DNA of 64,000 nt from an uncultured Flavobacteriaceae bacterium. GTDB taxonomy: Bacteria; Bacteroidota; Bacteroidia; Flavobacteriales; Flavobacteriaceae. The stretch covers positions 248,001 through 312,000 of the forward strand of contig CAJIZF010000001.1 in assembly GCA_905181835.1 (NCBI GenBank). The letters run 5' to 3'. The translations under genes and the position numbers were made by a program. The notes beneath the pieces were generated by a model, which was given only the letters and a program-made list of their open reading frames with translations, searched no databases and was not told the origin of the DNA. Positions 24,929 to 36,272 of this stretch are shown one piece after another; position 1 is the first letter of the stretch, and every line of letters begins with the position of its first letter.

Positions 24929-25348
24929 TTATTTAGTTTTTTCAAAGAGTTGATCTATATCTTTAAAGGATTTAAATTCAAGTGCATTATTCTCTGGATC
25001 TAAAAAAAACATCGTGGCTTGCTCTCCTATTTTTCCTTTAAAACGGATGTAAGGTTCAATAATAAATTTAATGTTTTTTAAGCGAAGTTTTTTTGCTAAA
25101 AGTTCCCATTGCTCCCATTCTAATACCACACCAAAATGAGGTACCGGAACATTGTGATCATCTACCGGATTTGAAATCGTTTCAGATTTCAATTCTTTTT
25201 TTTCATGAAGTACTAATTGATGGCCAAAAAAATTAAAATCTACCCATTTTTCGGAACTTCTTCCTTCCTCACACTCCAATATTTCTCGATAAAACTTTTT
25301 GCAAATTGATAAATTTGACACAGGAATTGCTAGATGAAATGGTCTCAT
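24929..25348 (-). CDS. VOC (glyoxalase/bleomycin-resistance) family protein
   Basis: This 139-residue protein has the paired beta-alpha-beta modules of the vicinal oxygen chelate fold. It opens [20 protein letters not shown], has a metal-ligand-type His at residue 4, [18 protein letters not shown] in the second module, and closes [20 protein letters not shown] with the usual Glu. It probably is a metal-dependent dioxygenase or lyase of unknown substrate. Its start is two bases from the stop of the exonuclease/phosphatase-family gene, so the two are probably an operon. Confidence 0.85.
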   Translation of the reverse strand: MRPFHLAIPVSNLSICKKFYREILECEEGRSSEKWVDFNFFGHQLVLHEKKELKSETISNPVDDHNVPVPHFGVVLEWEQWELLAKKLRLKNIKFIIEPYIRFKGKIGEQATMFFLDPENNALEFKSFKDIDQLFEKTK

Positions 25349-25350
25349 TT

Positions 25351-26511
25351 TTATTTCATTAGAACAAGCTTTTTTGAACCGACTTGCTGATTGTTGATGA
25401 TTAATTTTGCGATATAAATTCCATTAGTAAAGTTTTCAGCATTCCAAGTAATGGTATTTAAACCGAACAATTTATGGAGCGTTGTAATTTTTTGTCCAAC
25501 AGCAGTGTAAATTTCTATTTTTTGATCTTCTGCGAAGTCATTTAATTTAAAAACAGTTTGTGTCTTAAATGGGTTGGGGGTGTTCCAAAAAATAGCATCA
25601 TTATCATTAATATCATTTACACTCAAACCAACATCCATATTTAGTTTTAGCGCTACGGGACGATGATCAGAAATATTTTGATCATACTCAGACCAACCGC
25701 TCAGGTAGTCATCAATTTTAATGGTTTTGACTTCAGATTCTTCATTTTCGAATTCAGAAAATAATTCGTTGGTGATTAATACATGATCTAAATGCGAAGG
25801 CCAATTTGGAAATGACCAGTTGGCACTGGTCCCAGTTGCAATTTCATAGTCTGCAAATAAATAATTTCCAGCATCTTCAATAAACATCTGAAAAACATTG
25901 TTTTGAGCAGTTTCTGAGATGTCATCATTTAAATCGCCCAATAAAATTACGTTTTCATCCGAAAAATTTTCGTCAATATAGGCTTTAAGTAATAAATTAG
26001 CTTGGTATCTTCTTGTTTCTTCATCGCCTGAATCACCGCTATTAAATATTCCATCCCCACAACATTTATAATGATTATTGATGATAATGATTCTATGATC
26101 ATAATAATTTAAATCCATCACCATTGGAGATCTTGGAAAAGCACTCCAATATTGAGAGGTAGTGTATATTTCGTAAAGGTCGTTAATTTGAATCACCTCG
26201 GAGTTATAGATGTAAGCAAGTCCAGCAAACCATTCAGATTCTAGATAACCTTCATACAAACTTAGTCCGGCTACCATTTGATCGAAATAGTTGATATTAT
26301 CAACTTCTTGAATTGCAATAATATCCATTTCTAAATTTTGAATAATATCGGACACATAATTTACTGTTGTTTGACCATTTTTTGGAAATTGTTCAATGTT
26401 CCAGGTCATAATATCAAAAGTTTCAGGGGTTCCAAAGGATAAGTCTTCTATTTGACCATTTGAAACAGAGCTTATCAATAAAAAAAAGAGTGGAATTAAT
26501 CTAGATGACAT
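25351..26511 (-). CDS. Secreted endonuclease/exonuclease/phosphatase family protein with T9SS domain
   Basis: This 386-residue protein has a signal peptide ([16 protein letters not shown]). EEP motifs are present: [54 protein letters not shown] and the closing [10 protein letters not shown]. Together these are the Asn, Glu, Asp and His of the DNase I-like active site. The C-terminal part ([42 protein letters not shown]) is a T9SS sorting domain. It is probably an extracellular nuclease or phosphodiesterase used for nutrient scavenging. Confidence 0.87.
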   Translation of the reverse strand: MSSRLIPLFFLLISSVSNGQIEDLSFGTPETFDIMTWNIEQFPKNGQTTVNYVSDIIQNLEMDIIAIQEVDNINYFDQMVAGLSLYEGYLESEWFAGLAYIYNSEVIQINDLYEIYTTSQYWSAFPRSPMVMDLNYYDHRIIIINNHYKCCGDGIFNSGDSGDEETRRYQANLLLKAYIDENFSDENVILLGDLNDDISETAQNNVFQMFIEDAGNYLFADYEIATGTSANWSFPNWPSHLDHVLITNELFSEFENEESEVKTIKIDDYLSGWSEYDQNISDHRPVALKLNMDVGLSVNDINDNDAIFWNTPNPFKTQTVFKLNDFAEDQKIEIYTAVGQKITTLHKLFGLNTITWNAENFTNGIYIAKLIINNQQVGSKKLVLMK

Positions 26512-26625
26512 AAATAGAATTTTATCTTTTTGTTTCTAATTTAGAGATAATTAAGGTGCCAAATTATAAAAATAATCTGTAATATTTTTGATTGAAATAG
26601 AATTAATCTTTTATAATTTTGTGCC

Positions 26626-27087
26626 ATGCAACCAGATAATTTAAAAACAGAATTTTTTGGAATAGGAATCCAAAATGGAAAAACACCAGAAAACCTAGGA
26701 GTCTTGTGGAGAACTGCTCAAAATTTGGGAGCTAGTTTTATATTCACTATTGGAAATCGATATGCCAGTCAAGCTTGTGATACTAAAAATTCAGTAAAAT
26801 CTATTCCTTATTTTCATTACGATAATTTTGATGACTTTTACAAACACCTGCCAAAAGGAGCGCGAATAGTAGGTGTTGAAATAACAGATGAATCTTCAGC
26901 ATTAGAAGACTTTTACCATCCAAGAAGATGTGTTTATTTATTAGGAGCCGAAGACCATGGTTTATCAAAAATAGCTATTGAAAAATCTCATTTTTTGGTC
27001 AAGTTTTCTTCTATAGAAAGTCTAAATGTTGCAGTAGCAGGAAGTATTGTATTATACGATCGATCGAGAACTAAACCAAGAGTTTAG
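26626..27087 (+). CDS. SPOUT-type tRNA/rRNA methyltransferase (TrmH family, short form)
   Basis: This 153-residue protein is a SpoU domain without an N-terminal substrate-binding extension. Motif 1 is NGKTPENLGVLWRTAQNLGA, motif 2 is RCVYLLGAEDHGLSKIAIE and motif 3 is SLNVAVAGSIVLYDR. These build the trefoil knot that binds S-adenosylmethionine for ribose 2'-O methylation. The target base is not decided. TAATTTTG ends four bases before the ATG, so the transcript may be leaderless. It is followed 24 bases later by era. Confidence 0.9.
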   Translation: MQPDNLKTEFFGIGIQNGKTPENLGVLWRTAQNLGASFIFTIGNRYASQACDTKNSVKSIPYFHYDNFDDFYKHLPKGARIVGVEITDESSALEDFYHPRRCVYLLGAEDHGLSKIAIEKSHFLVKFSSIESLNVAVAGSIVLYDRSRTKPRV

Positions 27088-27111
27088 CGTATCTTTGGCA
27101 AAAATTAAATA

Positions 27112-27993
27112 ATGAATCATAAAGCAGGTTTTGTTAATATAATTGGAAACCCTAATGTGGGTAAGAGTACCTTGATGAATTCATTTGTTGGAGAACGATT
27201 GTCTATTATTACTTCTAAAGCTCAAACTACTCGTCATCGTATTTTAGGTATTGTAAATGGAGAGGATTTTCAAATGATTTTAAGTGATACTCCTGGAATC
27301 ATTAAGCCAGCGTATCAACTTCAGGAAAGTATGATGGATTTCGTAAAATCTGCTTTCGAAGATGCTGATGTATTAATTTATATTGTTGAATTAGGTGAGA
27401 AAGAATTAAAGGATGAAGCGTTTTTTAATAAAATTACCAATGCAAATATTCCTGTTTTACTATTGATTAATAAAATTGATAAAGGAAACGAAGAACTTTT
27501 AAAAGAGGCTATGATTTTTTGGACTGAAAAAGTTCCAAACGCTAACATATTTGCTATTTCTGCACTTGAAGACTTTGGTGTAAAAGAAGTTTTTCAAAAA
27601 ATAATAGCATTATTGCCGGAGTCTCCAGCATTTTATCCAAAAGATCAATTAACAGATAAACCAGAACGCTTTTTTGTAAATGAAATAATTCGAGAAAAAA
27701 TATTATTGCATTACAAAAAAGAGATACCTTATTCAGTTGAAATTGATACCGAAGAGTTTTTTGAGGAAGATACAATTATAAGAATGCGAAGCATTATAAT
27801 GGTTGAAAGAGATACTCAAAAAGGAATCATTATTGGTCATAAAGGATCTGCTTTAAAGCGAGTAGGAGTAGAGGCTCGTAAAGATTTAGAGAAATTTTTT
27901 GGAAAACAAGTTCATCTAGAACTTTATGTTAAAGTTAATAAAAATTGGCGAAGTAATGATCGACAATTGAAACGATTTGGTTACAACCAATAA
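27112..27993 (+). CDS. era: GTPase Era
   Basis: This 293-residue protein has the Era G domain: [17 protein letters not shown] (G1), QTTRHRILG (G2), SDTPGIIKP (G3), LLINKIDKG (G4) and ISALEDFGV (G5). A C-terminal KH domain contains the IGHKGSALKRVGVEARKDLE loop that binds the 3' end of 16S rRNA. Era helps mature the 30S ribosomal subunit. Length is normal and the gene intact. Its neighbour der also acts in ribosome assembly. Confidence 0.98.
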   Translation: MNHKAGFVNIIGNPNVGKSTLMNSFVGERLSIITSKAQTTRHRILGIVNGEDFQMILSDTPGIIKPAYQLQESMMDFVKSAFEDADVLIYIVELGEKELKDEAFFNKITNANIPVLLLINKIDKGNEELLKEAMIFWTEKVPNANIFAISALEDFGVKEVFQKIIALLPESPAFYPKDQLTDKPERFFVNEIIREKILLHYKKEIPYSVEIDTEEFFEEDTIIRMRSIIMVERDTQKGIIIGHKGSALKRVGVEARKDLEKFFGKQVHLELYVKVNKNWRSNDRQLKRFGYNQ

Positions 27994-28040
27994 TATTGAT
28001 TTTAATGCAATTCTCTTGTTTTTCTTCAATTTCTAAAGCG

Positions 28041-28048
28041 TACCTTTG
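28041..28048 (+). promoter_or_regulatory. TACCTTTG -7 element for der
   Basis: TACCTTTG fits the TAnnTTTG consensus, with a TTG 22 bases upstream at 28016-28018. It lies 16 bases before the der ATG. Confidence 0.5.
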
Positions 28049-28064
28049 CAACAATTTATAGGTT

Positions 28065-29369
28065 ATGAGTATAGTAGCAATAGTAGGAAGACCAAATGTT
28101 GGAAAATCCACTTTATTTAACAGATTAATCCAGCGTCGCGAAGCAATCGTCGATGCGGTAAGTGGTGTCACTAGAGATCGTCATTATGGGAAAAGTGATT
28201 GGAATGGAAAAGAATTTTCACTCATAGATACTGGAGGTTACGTAGTTGGTAGTGATGATATATTTGAATCTGAGATCGATAAGCAGGTTGAGTTAGCAAT
28301 AGGTGAAGCAGATGCTATCATTTTTATGACGGATGTAGTTTCTGGAGTTACAGGAATGGATGAGGAAGTAACAAAACTACTACGTAAATGCGCAAAGCCT
28401 GTATTCCTGGTTGTTAATAAAGTAGATAGTGCTAATCGAACCAATGATGCTGTTGAGTTTTATTCTTTAGGTTTTGAAAAATATTACATTATGTCTAGTA
28501 TCAACGGTAGTGGTACAGGTGATTTATTAGATGATTTAGTCGAAGTTCTTCCTGAAGAGGAAATCTCTGAAGAAGTCAATGAGTTACCTCGCTTTGCTGT
28601 TGTTGGGAGACCTAATGCCGGAAAATCTTCCTTTATCAATGCTTTAATTGGAGAAGATAGATACATAGTTACTGATATTGCCGGAACTACCCGTGACAGT
28701 ATTGATACACATTACAATCGATTTGGGTTTGAATTCAATTTAGTTGATACTGCGGGGATCCGTAAAAAAAGTAAAGTAAAGGAAGACCTAGAGTTTTATT
28801 CAGTAATGCGAAGTGTTCGAGCTATTGAACATTGCGATGTGGCAATTTTAGTGTTGGACGCAACAAGAGGTTTTGATGGTCAAGTACAAAATATTTTTTG
28901 GTTGGCTCAAAAAAATAACAAAGGAGTCATCATTTTAGTTAATAAGTGGGACTTAGTTGAAAAAGATCATAAAAGCGTCAAAGAATATGAAACCTTAATC
29001 CGTTCGCAATGCGAACCATTTACAGATGTTCCAATAATATTTATTTCAGTACTTACAAAACAACGAATTTTTAAAGCTATAGAAACTGCTGTTGAGGTAT
29101 TTAAAAATAGGAGTAAGCGTGTAAAAACAAGTGAATTAAATGAGGTGATGCTTCCTGTAATTGAAGCCTATTCCCCACCAGCCTATAAAGGGAAATATGT
29201 AAAAATTAAGTATTGTATGCAACTACCAACACCCTATCCTAGCTTTGCTTTTTTTGCTAATTTGCCTCAGTATGTAAAAGAACCCTATAAGAGATTTTTG
29301 GAAAATAAGTTACGTGATAAATTTGATTTTCACGGAGTGCCAATTACGGTATACTTAAGAAAAAAATAA
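28065..29369 (+). CDS. der: GTPase Der (EngA)
   Basis: This 434-residue protein has two consecutive G domains, the hallmark of Der. The first carries [20 protein letters not shown] and VNKVD; the second carries [26 protein letters not shown] and NKWDLV. A C-terminal KH-like domain closes with [13 protein letters not shown]. Der acts in 50S ribosomal subunit assembly. It starts 72 bases after era with its own candidate promoter. It is intact. Confidence 0.98.
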   Translation: MSIVAIVGRPNVGKSTLFNRLIQRREAIVDAVSGVTRDRHYGKSDWNGKEFSLIDTGGYVVGSDDIFESEIDKQVELAIGEADAIIFMTDVVSGVTGMDEEVTKLLRKCAKPVFLVVNKVDSANRTNDAVEFYSLGFEKYYIMSSINGSGTGDLLDDLVEVLPEEEISEEVNELPRFAVVGRPNAGKSSFINALIGEDRYIVTDIAGTTRDSIDTHYNRFGFEFNLVDTAGIRKKSKVKEDLEFYSVMRSVRAIEHCDVAILVLDATRGFDGQVQNIFWLAQKNNKGVIILVNKWDLVEKDHKSVKEYETLIRSQCEPFTDVPIIFISVLTKQRIFKAIETAVEVFKNRSKRVKTSELNEVMLPVIEAYSPPAYKGKYVKIKYCMQLPTPYPSFAFFANLPQYVKEPYKRFLENKLRDKFDFHGVPITVYLRKK

Positions 29370-29699
29370 TTAAAGGTGGTCTTTCAATTTTAGTAATTCT
29401 ATTTTTATTCCTTCTAACTTTCTAATAATTTCGAAATTACTAATACTATTGTGTTTGTTTTCTTTTAAATATTTTTTTGCTCCATCAAGAGTAAAACCTC
29501 GCTCTTTTACCAGATGATATATTAATTCTAAGTTTTTTACATCTACAGGAGTAAACTTGCGATCGCCTTTATTATTTTTTTTTGGTTTTAAAATATCAAA
29601 CTCTTTTTCCCAGAAGCGAATCAATGAATTATTGACTGAGAACGCTTTTGCAACCTCTCCAATCCCATAATATCTTTTCTCAGGTAGCTCTATTCTCAT
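29370..29699 (-). CDS. MerR-family transcriptional regulator
   Basis: This 109-residue protein is a MerR-type winged helix: KRYYGIGEVAKAFSVNNSLI, RFWEKEFDILKPKKN, KGDRKFTPVDVKNLELIYHL and VKERGFTLDGAKKYLKEN. It lacks a large effector-binding domain, as is usual for this flavobacterial protein. Its ATG overlaps the stop of the M23 peptidase gene by one base, so they are translationally coupled. The target genes are unknown. Confidence 0.88.
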   Translation of the reverse strand: MRIELPEKRYYGIGEVAKAFSVNNSLIRFWEKEFDILKPKKNNKGDRKFTPVDVKNLELIYHLVKERGFTLDGAKKYLKENKHNSISNFEIIRKLEGIKIELLKLKDHL

Positions 29700-30676
29700 T
29701 AATCTAAAGATTGATTTTCTTGACCAGCAACTTTTAGTAATTCGGCAAACTCTTCAGGAGACAAATTCCCGTAATAAAAATTTAGTGGGTTAACACGCTT
29801 ACCATCTTTTATAATTTCGTAGTGCAAATGAGGAGCTTGAGATCTTCCAGTACTCCCGACAAATCCAATCAAATCTCCACGTTTTACTTTTTGTCCTCTT
29901 TTAACCACATATTTGTATAGGTGTGCATACAAGCTAGTGTAACCAAAGCCATGATTTATTCTTACATGACGACCATATCCTGATGAACGCCTATCAGCTC
30001 TTTTAACAACACCATTTCCAGTGGCATAAACAGGTGTTCCTCGGGGTGCTGTAAAATCCATGCCTCGATGAAATTTTCTAGCTTTTGTAAACGGATCAGA
30101 TCGATAGCCATAACCAGAGGCCATACGAGTTAAATCTTCGTTTTTTACAGGTTTGATTGTAGGGATTGCTTTTAAAAGTTTTTCTTTTTCTTCCGCAAGG
30201 CCAGCAATTTCGTCCAGTGATTTGGATTGTACCACGATTTGTTTAGTTAAAACATCTATTTTTTTACTAGTACTTATAATTAAATTTGAATTATCAAAGC
30301 CTTCCAAATTTTTATATCTGTTAACCCCTCCAAAGCCTGCTTTTCTTTGTTCCTCAGAAATAGGGTTCGCTTCAAAATAGACTCTATAGATAGCGTTGTC
30401 CCTCATCTCAATTTCGGATAAAACGGTTTGAGCTTGAACCATTTTTTTATTTAATAACTCAAATTGTAATTCCATATTTGAAAGCTCTCTTTTTAAAGCT
30501 TTTTCTCTTGGAGTTTCAATGTAAGGGATATTTAAGTAGATGATAAGTAAAAGAAACCCACTTAAAATCATACCTAATAGACTCAGAAAGAAAATTTTTG
30601 TTTTCCTCCCTTTTTTATATTCAATCTTCCGGTACGATAAGGTATCACTATCGTAGTAATATTTTACTTTAGCCAT
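29699..30676 (-). CDS. Membrane-anchored M23 family metallopeptidase
   Basis: This 325-residue protein has one membrane segment (about 28-48), a coiled coil (about 60-95) and a C-terminal LytM/M23 domain. Zinc and catalytic residues are visible in KFHRGMDFTAPRGTPVYATG (HxxxD), GYTSLYAHLYKY (His) and RSQAPHLHYEIIKDG (HxH). All expected ligands are present, so it is probably an active DD-endopeptidase cutting peptidoglycan cross-links in the periplasm, or an activator of amidases. It is cotranscribed with the MerR gene. Confidence 0.92.
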   Translation of the reverse strand: MAKVKYYYDSDTLSYRKIEYKKGRKTKIFFLSLLGMILSGFLLLIIYLNIPYIETPREKALKRELSNMELQFELLNKKMVQAQTVLSEIEMRDNAIYRVYFEANPISEEQRKAGFGGVNRYKNLEGFDNSNLIISTSKKIDVLTKQIVVQSKSLDEIAGLAEEKEKLLKAIPTIKPVKNEDLTRMASGYGYRSDPFTKARKFHRGMDFTAPRGTPVYATGNGVVKRADRRSSGYGRHVRINHGFGYTSLYAHLYKYVVKRGQKVKRGDLIGFVGSTGRSQAPHLHYEIIKDGKRVNPLNFYYGNLSPEEFAELLKVAGQENQSLD

Positions 30677-30795
30677 ACGTTAAAATGTCTTATTTTTGCT
30701 CATGGGTAATAATTATGATAATCAAAAACGATTTACAAATATAGAAATTGTGTTGGAAACCCCCTAATTGGGCTTTTTATTAAAATAACAAATTT

Positions 30796-33408
30796 ATGAC
30801 TTCAAAGGAAATACGTTCTAAATATTTAGATTTTTTCAAATCAAAATCTCATTCTATTGTAGACTCAGCCCCTATGATTCTTAAGAATGATCCAACTTTA
30901 ATGTTTGTAAATGCAGGAATGGTTCCTTTCAAAGAATATTTTTTAGGGCAAAAAAAAATAACAAATAAACGAGTTGCAGACTCACAAAAGTGCTTACGTG
31001 TTTCAGGAAAACACAATGATTTAGAAGAAGTTGGTAAAGACACCTACCATCATACGATGTTCGAAATGTTGGGTAATTGGAGTTTTGGCGATTACTTTAA
31101 AAAAGAGGCAATTAATTGGGCCTGGGAGTTTTTAACAGAAGTTCTTAAAATAGATAAAAACAATCTCTACGTTAGTGTTTTTGAGGGAGCTAAGGAAGAT
31201 GATTTAGCTTTTGATCAAGAGGCTTACGATATTTGGAAAGATATTATTGATGAAGATCGAATTATTAACGGTAACAAACAAGATAATTTTTGGGAAATGG
31301 GAGCTCAAGGACCTTGCGGACCTTGCTCTGAAATTCATGTAGACATTCGATCTGCCGAGGAAAAAGCTCAAATATCAGGTAAAAGTCTTGTTAACAAGGA
31401 TCATCCTCAGGTTGTTGAAATTTGGAATTTGGTTTTTATGGAATTCAATCGAAAAGCGAATGGAACCCTTGAAAAATTACCTCATAAACATGTGGATACC
31501 GGCATGGGTTTTGAACGATTGTGTATGGTAATGCAAAACGTAAGCTCCAATTACGATACGGATGTTTTTATGCCATTAATCAAAGAAATCGAAACCATAA
31601 CAAGTACCACCTACGGTAACAATACAGAAATCGATGTTGCGATCCGAGTTATTTCTGACCATGTCCGGGCAGTAGCTTTTGCCATTGCCGACGGTCAGTT
31701 ACCGTCAAATACGGGTGCAGGATACGTAATAAGGAGAATACTGAGAAGAGCTGTTCGCTATGGTTTTACTTTTTTAGGAACAAAAAAACCATTTATATAT
31801 CAATTAGTAGATACCCTAACTAAACAAATGGGAACTACTTTTCCTGAATTGCTAAGAGAAAATAAATTAATTTCTATTGTAATTAAAGAAGAAGAACATT
31901 CGTTTTTAACAACCTTAGATCAGGGCCTAGTATTATTAGAAAATGTTATTCAGAATGCAGATTCTAGCATTATTTCTGGAAAAAAAGCATTTGAAATGTA
32001 TGACACATTTGGATTTCCTAAAGATTTAACCGCTTTGATTTTAAGAGAGCGAGGACTAGACCTAGATGAAACTGAATTTGAGTCAGAACTTGAAAAGCAA
32101 AAGGAACGTTCAAGGTCGGCCACTAAAGTAGAAACAGGAGATTGGGTTGTATTGACTGAAGACGATGTTCAGGAATTTATTGGCTATGACTACTTAGAAA
32201 CAAATGTGAAGATCGCTCGTTACAGAAAAACAAAAACAAAAAAACATGGTGAGTTCTTCCAAGTAGTATTCAATTTAACACCATTTTATCCCGAAGGTGG
32301 TGGACAAGAAGGAGATAAAGGATATTTAGAATCTTCACATGGAGATTTGGTTTATATTATAGATACTAAAAAAGAAAATAACCTAGTTATTCATTACCTT
32401 AAAAATCTTCCAAAAGATGTACATGATACTTTTAAAGCAGTTGTTGATAAGAAAATCAGATCTTATACGGAAGCAAATCATAGTGCAACTCATTTATTAC
32501 ATCAAGCTTTACGAGCTGTTTTAGGGACCCACGTGACTCAAAAAGGATCTATGGTCCACAGTCGTGGATTGCGATTTGATTTTTCGCATTTTAGTAAAGT
32601 GACGGCAGAGGAATTAATTCAAGTAGAAAATTTTGTAAACGCTCGTATTAGAGAAGGATTAAGTTTAAAAGAAAAAAGGAATATCCCCTTACAAGTGGCA
32701 CTAGATGAGGGAGCAATTGCTCTTTTTGGAGAAAAGTATGGCGATACAGTTCGTACCATAAAATTTGGGGGCTCTATGGAGCTTTGTGGAGGAACCCATG
32801 TGGAAAACACAAAAGATATTTGGCATTTTATTCTTCTTCATGAAGGAGCTGTAGCTTCAGGGGTCAGAAGAATTGAAGCTATTACTGGAGAATTTGCAAA
32901 AGATTTCTTTATTTCCAATTCCAATAAATTTAAAGAAATAAAAAAAGTTCTTCAAAACACAAAAGACCCCCTAAAAAGTATTGTTACAATTCAAGAAGAA
33001 AATTCAGATTTAAAAAAGCAGATTCAAACTCTTTTAAAAGAAAAAGGGAAAAACTTAAAGACAGATCTTAAAAATGAGATTTCAGAAATGAATGGAGTTA
33101 ATTTTTTAGCAAAGCAAGTAGATTTAGATGCCAACGGTATTAAAGATATTTCATTTGAGCTAGGTGGAGAATTTGATAATTTATTTCTTTTGTTAGGAAC
33201 CAATCAAAACGGAAAAGCGTTACTCTCTTGTTATATTTCCAAAGGTTTGGTAACTTCTAAAAATTTGGATGCAGGAAAAATTATCAGAGAATTGGGTAAG
33301 TATATTCAAGGTGGCGGAGGGGGGCAACCTTTCTTTGCAACAGCAGGAGGTAAGAATCCAGACGGATTAAGTGAAGCGTTGAGTAAAGGAAAAGATTATA
33401 TTTTTTAA
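30796..33408 (+). CDS. alaS: Alanyl-tRNA synthetase
   Basis: This 870-residue protein has the class II catalytic core at the N-terminus ([52 protein letters not shown]). The editing domain has the zinc motif [14 protein letters not shown] and [11 protein letters not shown]. The C-terminal DHHA1 domain ends [20 protein letters not shown]. It charges tRNA-Ala and clears mischarged Ser and Gly. It is intact. A weak CCCC-N6-GGG hairpin with T run at about 30759-30777 lies in its leader. Confidence 0.98.
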   Translation: MTSKEIRSKYLDFFKSKSHSIVDSAPMILKNDPTLMFVNAGMVPFKEYFLGQKKITNKRVADSQKCLRVSGKHNDLEEVGKDTYHHTMFEMLGNWSFGDYFKKEAINWAWEFLTEVLKIDKNNLYVSVFEGAKEDDLAFDQEAYDIWKDIIDEDRIINGNKQDNFWEMGAQGPCGPCSEIHVDIRSAEEKAQISGKSLVNKDHPQVVEIWNLVFMEFNRKANGTLEKLPHKHVDTGMGFERLCMVMQNVSSNYDTDVFMPLIKEIETITSTTYGNNTEIDVAIRVISDHVRAVAFAIADGQLPSNTGAGYVIRRILRRAVRYGFTFLGTKKPFIYQLVDTLTKQMGTTFPELLRENKLISIVIKEEEHSFLTTLDQGLVLLENVIQNADSSIISGKKAFEMYDTFGFPKDLTALILRERGLDLDETEFESELEKQKERSRSATKVETGDWVVLTEDDVQEFIGYDYLETNVKIARYRKTKTKKHGEFFQVVFNLTPFYPEGGGQEGDKGYLESSHGDLVYIIDTKKENNLVIHYLKNLPKDVHDTFKAVVDKKIRSYTEANHSATHLLHQALRAVLGTHVTQKGSMVHSRGLRFDFSHFSKVTAEELIQVENFVNARIREGLSLKEKRNIPLQVALDEGAIALFGEKYGDTVRTIKFGGSMELCGGTHVENTKDIWHFILLHEGAVASGVRRIEAITGEFAKDFFISNSNKFKEIKKVLQNTKDPLKSIVTIQEENSDLKKQIQTLLKEKGKNLKTDLKNEISEMNGVNFLAKQVDLDANGIKDISFELGGEFDNLFLLLGTNQNGKALLSCYISKGLVTSKNLDAGKIIRELGKYIQGGGGGQPFFATAGGKNPDGLSEALSKGKDYIF

Positions 33409-33434
33409 ACCCTATTAGCTTTGTTGTACTACCT

Positions 33435-34382
33435 ATGAAACTTCAAACAAAAATACCTATTGAATCTGAAATTCCTAAAATAGATTACGATTCTAAAATA
33501 GTGTTAGTAGGTTCTTGTTTTGTTGAAAGTATTGGTGATAAATTAGATTATGTTAAGTTTCAAACTCTTCAAAACCCCTTTGGAATATTATTTCATCCCA
33601 TAGCTATTGAACGAATAATCGAAAGAGCCTTACAAAGTGATTTGTTTACAGAAGATGATATTTTTTTAAAAAATGAACGTTGGTATTGTTTTGAGATGCA
33701 CTCCTCTGTGTGCGCAACTAACAAAATTGATTTTCTATCGCTTATAAATAACAAATTAAACAGATTAAGAGAGTATTTACTAACCGCAAGTCATATTGTT
33801 TTGACTTTTGGCACTGCATGGATATACCGACTTCTCTCGAGTCAAACCATAGTTGCTAATTGTTTAAAAATTCCACAAAAGGAATTTCAGAAAGAATTGC
33901 TATCGATAGAAGAAATTAAAACATCTTATAAAAATATGGTTACTCAAATCTTAAATCGAAATCCGAACACTCAAATAATTACAACGATTTCTCCAGTAAG
34001 ACACGTTAGGGATGGTATTATTGAAAATAGTAGAAGTAAGGCTCATTTAATAACCGCTTTACATCAACTTATTTCTGAAGAAAAAAAAGTGTATTATTTT
34101 CCATCTTATGAACTCATGATGGATGAGTTAAGAGATTACCGTTTTTACAAAGAAGATATGATACACCCTACTAACCTTGCCATCGAAATTATCTGGGAAT
34201 CGTTTAAAAAGGCTTGGATATCTCCAGAAACTGAATCTATTCAAAAATCGATTCGCACGATCCGAAGTGGTTTAGAGCATCAACCTTTTGACCCAACTAG
34301 TAAACAACATCAATCGTTTCTAAAAAATTTAAAGACAAAAATGAATCAAATCGAAAAAGAATTTCCACACATTAAATTTTAA
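33435..34382 (+). CDS. GSCFA-domain (SGNH-like) protein
   Basis: This 315-residue protein has the GSCFA signature KIVLVGSCFVESIGDKL near residue 28. It also has FQTLQNPFGILFHPIAIE, VLTFGTAWIYRLL, TTISPVRHVRDG and YYFPSYELMMDELRDYRFY, ending EDMIHPTNLAIEIIWE. The block resembles SGNH hydrolases (Ser, Gly, Asn, His-type motifs), so an esterase or acyl-transfer role is possible but unproven. It follows alaS by 26 bases and probably shares its transcript. Confidence 0.85.
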   Translation: MKLQTKIPIESEIPKIDYDSKIVLVGSCFVESIGDKLDYVKFQTLQNPFGILFHPIAIERIIERALQSDLFTEDDIFLKNERWYCFEMHSSVCATNKIDFLSLINNKLNRLREYLLTASHIVLTFGTAWIYRLLSSQTIVANCLKIPQKEFQKELLSIEEIKTSYKNMVTQILNRNPNTQIITTISPVRHVRDGIIENSRSKAHLITALHQLISEEKKVYYFPSYELMMDELRDYRFYKEDMIHPTNLAIEIIWESFKKAWISPETESIQKSIRTIRSGLEHQPFDPTSKQHQSFLKNLKTKMNQIEKEFPHIKF

Positions 34383-34426
34383 CCCCCTTTATGGTTTTCA
34401 TATTTTTTTGTCATTAAATCCATAAA

Positions 34427-34454
34427 AAAAAGCTCTTCCTAACAAGAGCTTTTT
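34427..34454. terminator. Bidirectional terminator
   Basis: AAAAAGCTCTT pairs perfectly with AAGAGCTTTTT around a six-base loop, between the convergent GSCFA and small lipoprotein genes. Confidence 0.9.
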
Positions 34455-34475
34455 ATAAAAATTATATTTGTTACA

Positions 34476-34916
34476 TTACTTATTTTTGCAGTATTCTTCA
34501 AATGATACATTTTCAGTTAACCCACTAGCAAATGCCATTGCTGCTTTCATCATTTCTTTTTTACTAACATCATCCATGGTTTTTTCTTCCATTAATTTTT
34601 CTAATTTTTCAGTATCGGTTTTTATCTCTGCGTTAAGAACATCCATACAAACCTTAAATTCCTGCATTTTTTCATTAAATACCTTCATTTCACCCATACT
34701 CTTTTCTAATTTTTCTTGTGTATCAGTTGGATTATTTGCTTGATTTTGAATCATAGCTTGCATCTCTGTATTTAATTTTAAGTATTCTGCTGTTCCAGCA
34801 TCAGCCAATAAGGCTTTTTGAGCCATTGACTCCATTAAGAGTTCAATTTCACTTTTAGAGTTGTCACATCCAATGAAAATAGTAGTCATTAGAAATAGAA
34901 TTAGTAGTTTCTTCAT
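34476..34916 (-). CDS. Small helical lipoprotein, unknown function
   Basis: This 146-residue protein has a lipoprotein signal (ILFLMTTIFIGCDNSK). The mature part is charged and helical with heptad-like Leu/Met spacing: IELLMESMAQKALLADAGTA, LEKSMGEMKVFNEKMQEF, TEKLEKLMEEKTMDDVSK. It has no domain I can name. It lies 12 bases downstream of metK on the same strand and may be transcribed with it; the terminator at 34427 closes the unit. Confidence 0.6.
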   Translation of the reverse strand: MKKLLILFLMTTIFIGCDNSKSEIELLMESMAQKALLADAGTAEYLKLNTEMQAMIQNQANNPTDTQEKLEKSMGEMKVFNEKMQEFKVCMDVLNAEIKTDTEKLEKLMEEKTMDDVSKKEMMKAAMAFASGLTENVSFEEYCKNK

Positions 34917-34927
34917 TTTTATTTATT

Positions 34928-36187
34928 TTATGTTAGTTTAAATATAGTATTTTTTATTTTATCTACGAAATCTAGCTTTTCCCAGGTAAAAGTCTCCACT
35001 ATTTTCTTAATTTTTTTACCATCACCAGCATAAAAAGTCAATTCTTTTTCTTCAGGAATTCTTCCCATATGACCATACGAAGCAGTTTCTAAATAAATTG
35101 GGTTTCTAAGTTTTAAACGTGATTCAATTGCAGCGGGTCGCATATCAAATATAGATGCCACTAGTTTAGATATTTCACCATCACTCTTATTAATTTTTGA
35201 AGTATGGTAGGTATTTACATTGATAGAAGTAGGTTCTGCTACACCAATCGCATAACTAACTTGCACTAACACTTCGTCACAAACTCCAGCAGCTACCATG
35301 TTCTTTGCTATGTGCCTCGAGGCATAGGCTGCACTACGGTCTACTTTACTAGGATCTTTTCCGCTAAAAGCACCACCACCATGAGCTCCTTTTCCTCCAT
35401 AGGTATCTACAATTATTTTTCTTCCTGTTAATCCAGTATCTCCATGAGGGCCGCCAATCACAAATTTACCAGTTGGGTTGATATGGTAAGTAATATTGTT
35501 ATTGAACAAAGCTTTTGTGTCAGGATCTAACTGAGCAATCACTCTTGGAATTAAAATCGATTTTAAATCTGATTCGATTTTACTTAACATTTTTGCATCC
35601 TCATCAAATTCGTCATGTTGAGTTGAAATAACAATGGTATCTATTCTTACGGGTTTATTATCATCACTATATTCAATCGTAACTTGACTTTTTGCATCTG
35701 GTCTTAAATAATCGATTTCAGTACATTCTCTTCTAATTTTAGCCAATTCAACTAAAATACGATGACTTAAATCTAGCGCTAAAGGCATATAATTTTCAGT
35801 TTCATTGGTAGCATATCCAAACATCATTCCTTGGTCACCTGCTCCCTGTTCTTCACCATCTTCTTTGTCTACTCCTTGATTAATTTCTGGAGACTGTTCG
35901 TGAATAGAAGAAAATACACCACAGGAATCACCATCAAACTTGTATTCACTTTTGGTGTACCCAATTTTTTTGATAACATCTCTTGCTATTTTCTGAACAT
36001 CTAAATAGGTATTACTCTTTACCTCCCCTGCTAAAACTACTTGTCCTGTTGTTACTAAAGTTTCACAAGCAACTTTTGATTGCGGGTCAAAGGCTAAAAA
36101 ATGATCAACTAATGCATCACTTATCTGATCGGCAACTTTATCTGGATGCCCTTCAGAAACACTTTCGGATGTAAATAAATAAGCCAT
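34928..36187 (-). CDS. metK: S-adenosylmethionine synthetase
   Basis: This 419-residue protein makes S-adenosylmethionine from methionine and ATP. Signatures are [79 protein letters not shown] and [10 protein letters not shown]-like [13 protein letters not shown]. All active-site loops are present. An upstream SAM-II-like leader suggests feedback by its product. Confidence 0.98.
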   Translation of the reverse strand: MAYLFTSESVSEGHPDKVADQISDALVDHFLAFDPQSKVACETLVTTGQVVLAGEVKSNTYLDVQKIARDVIKKIGYTKSEYKFDGDSCGVFSSIHEQSPEINQGVDKEDGEEQGAGDQGMMFGYATNETENYMPLALDLSHRILVELAKIRRECTEIDYLRPDAKSQVTIEYSDDNKPVRIDTIVISTQHDEFDEDAKMLSKIESDLKSILIPRVIAQLDPDTKALFNNNITYHINPTGKFVIGGPHGDTGLTGRKIIVDTYGGKGAHGGGAFSGKDPSKVDRSAAYASRHIAKNMVAAGVCDEVLVQVSYAIGVAEPTSINVNTYHTSKINKSDGEISKLVASIFDMRPAAIESRLKLRNPIYLETASYGHMGRIPEEKELTFYAGDGKKIKKIVETFTWEKLDFVDKIKNTIFKLT

Positions 36188-36272
36188 AAATGGATAATTT
36201 TTAATTTAATATTTTAGAAAAAATGGATTGCAGCCTGCTGAGAGAACAGATTTCTTAAGAAACTTGTTTTAC

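Noticed and set aside
30759-30777. Possible attenuator in the alaS leader (CCCC-N6-GGG plus T run).
   Set aside because: The stem is only three or four base pairs and no Ala-rich leader peptide or T-box precedes it.
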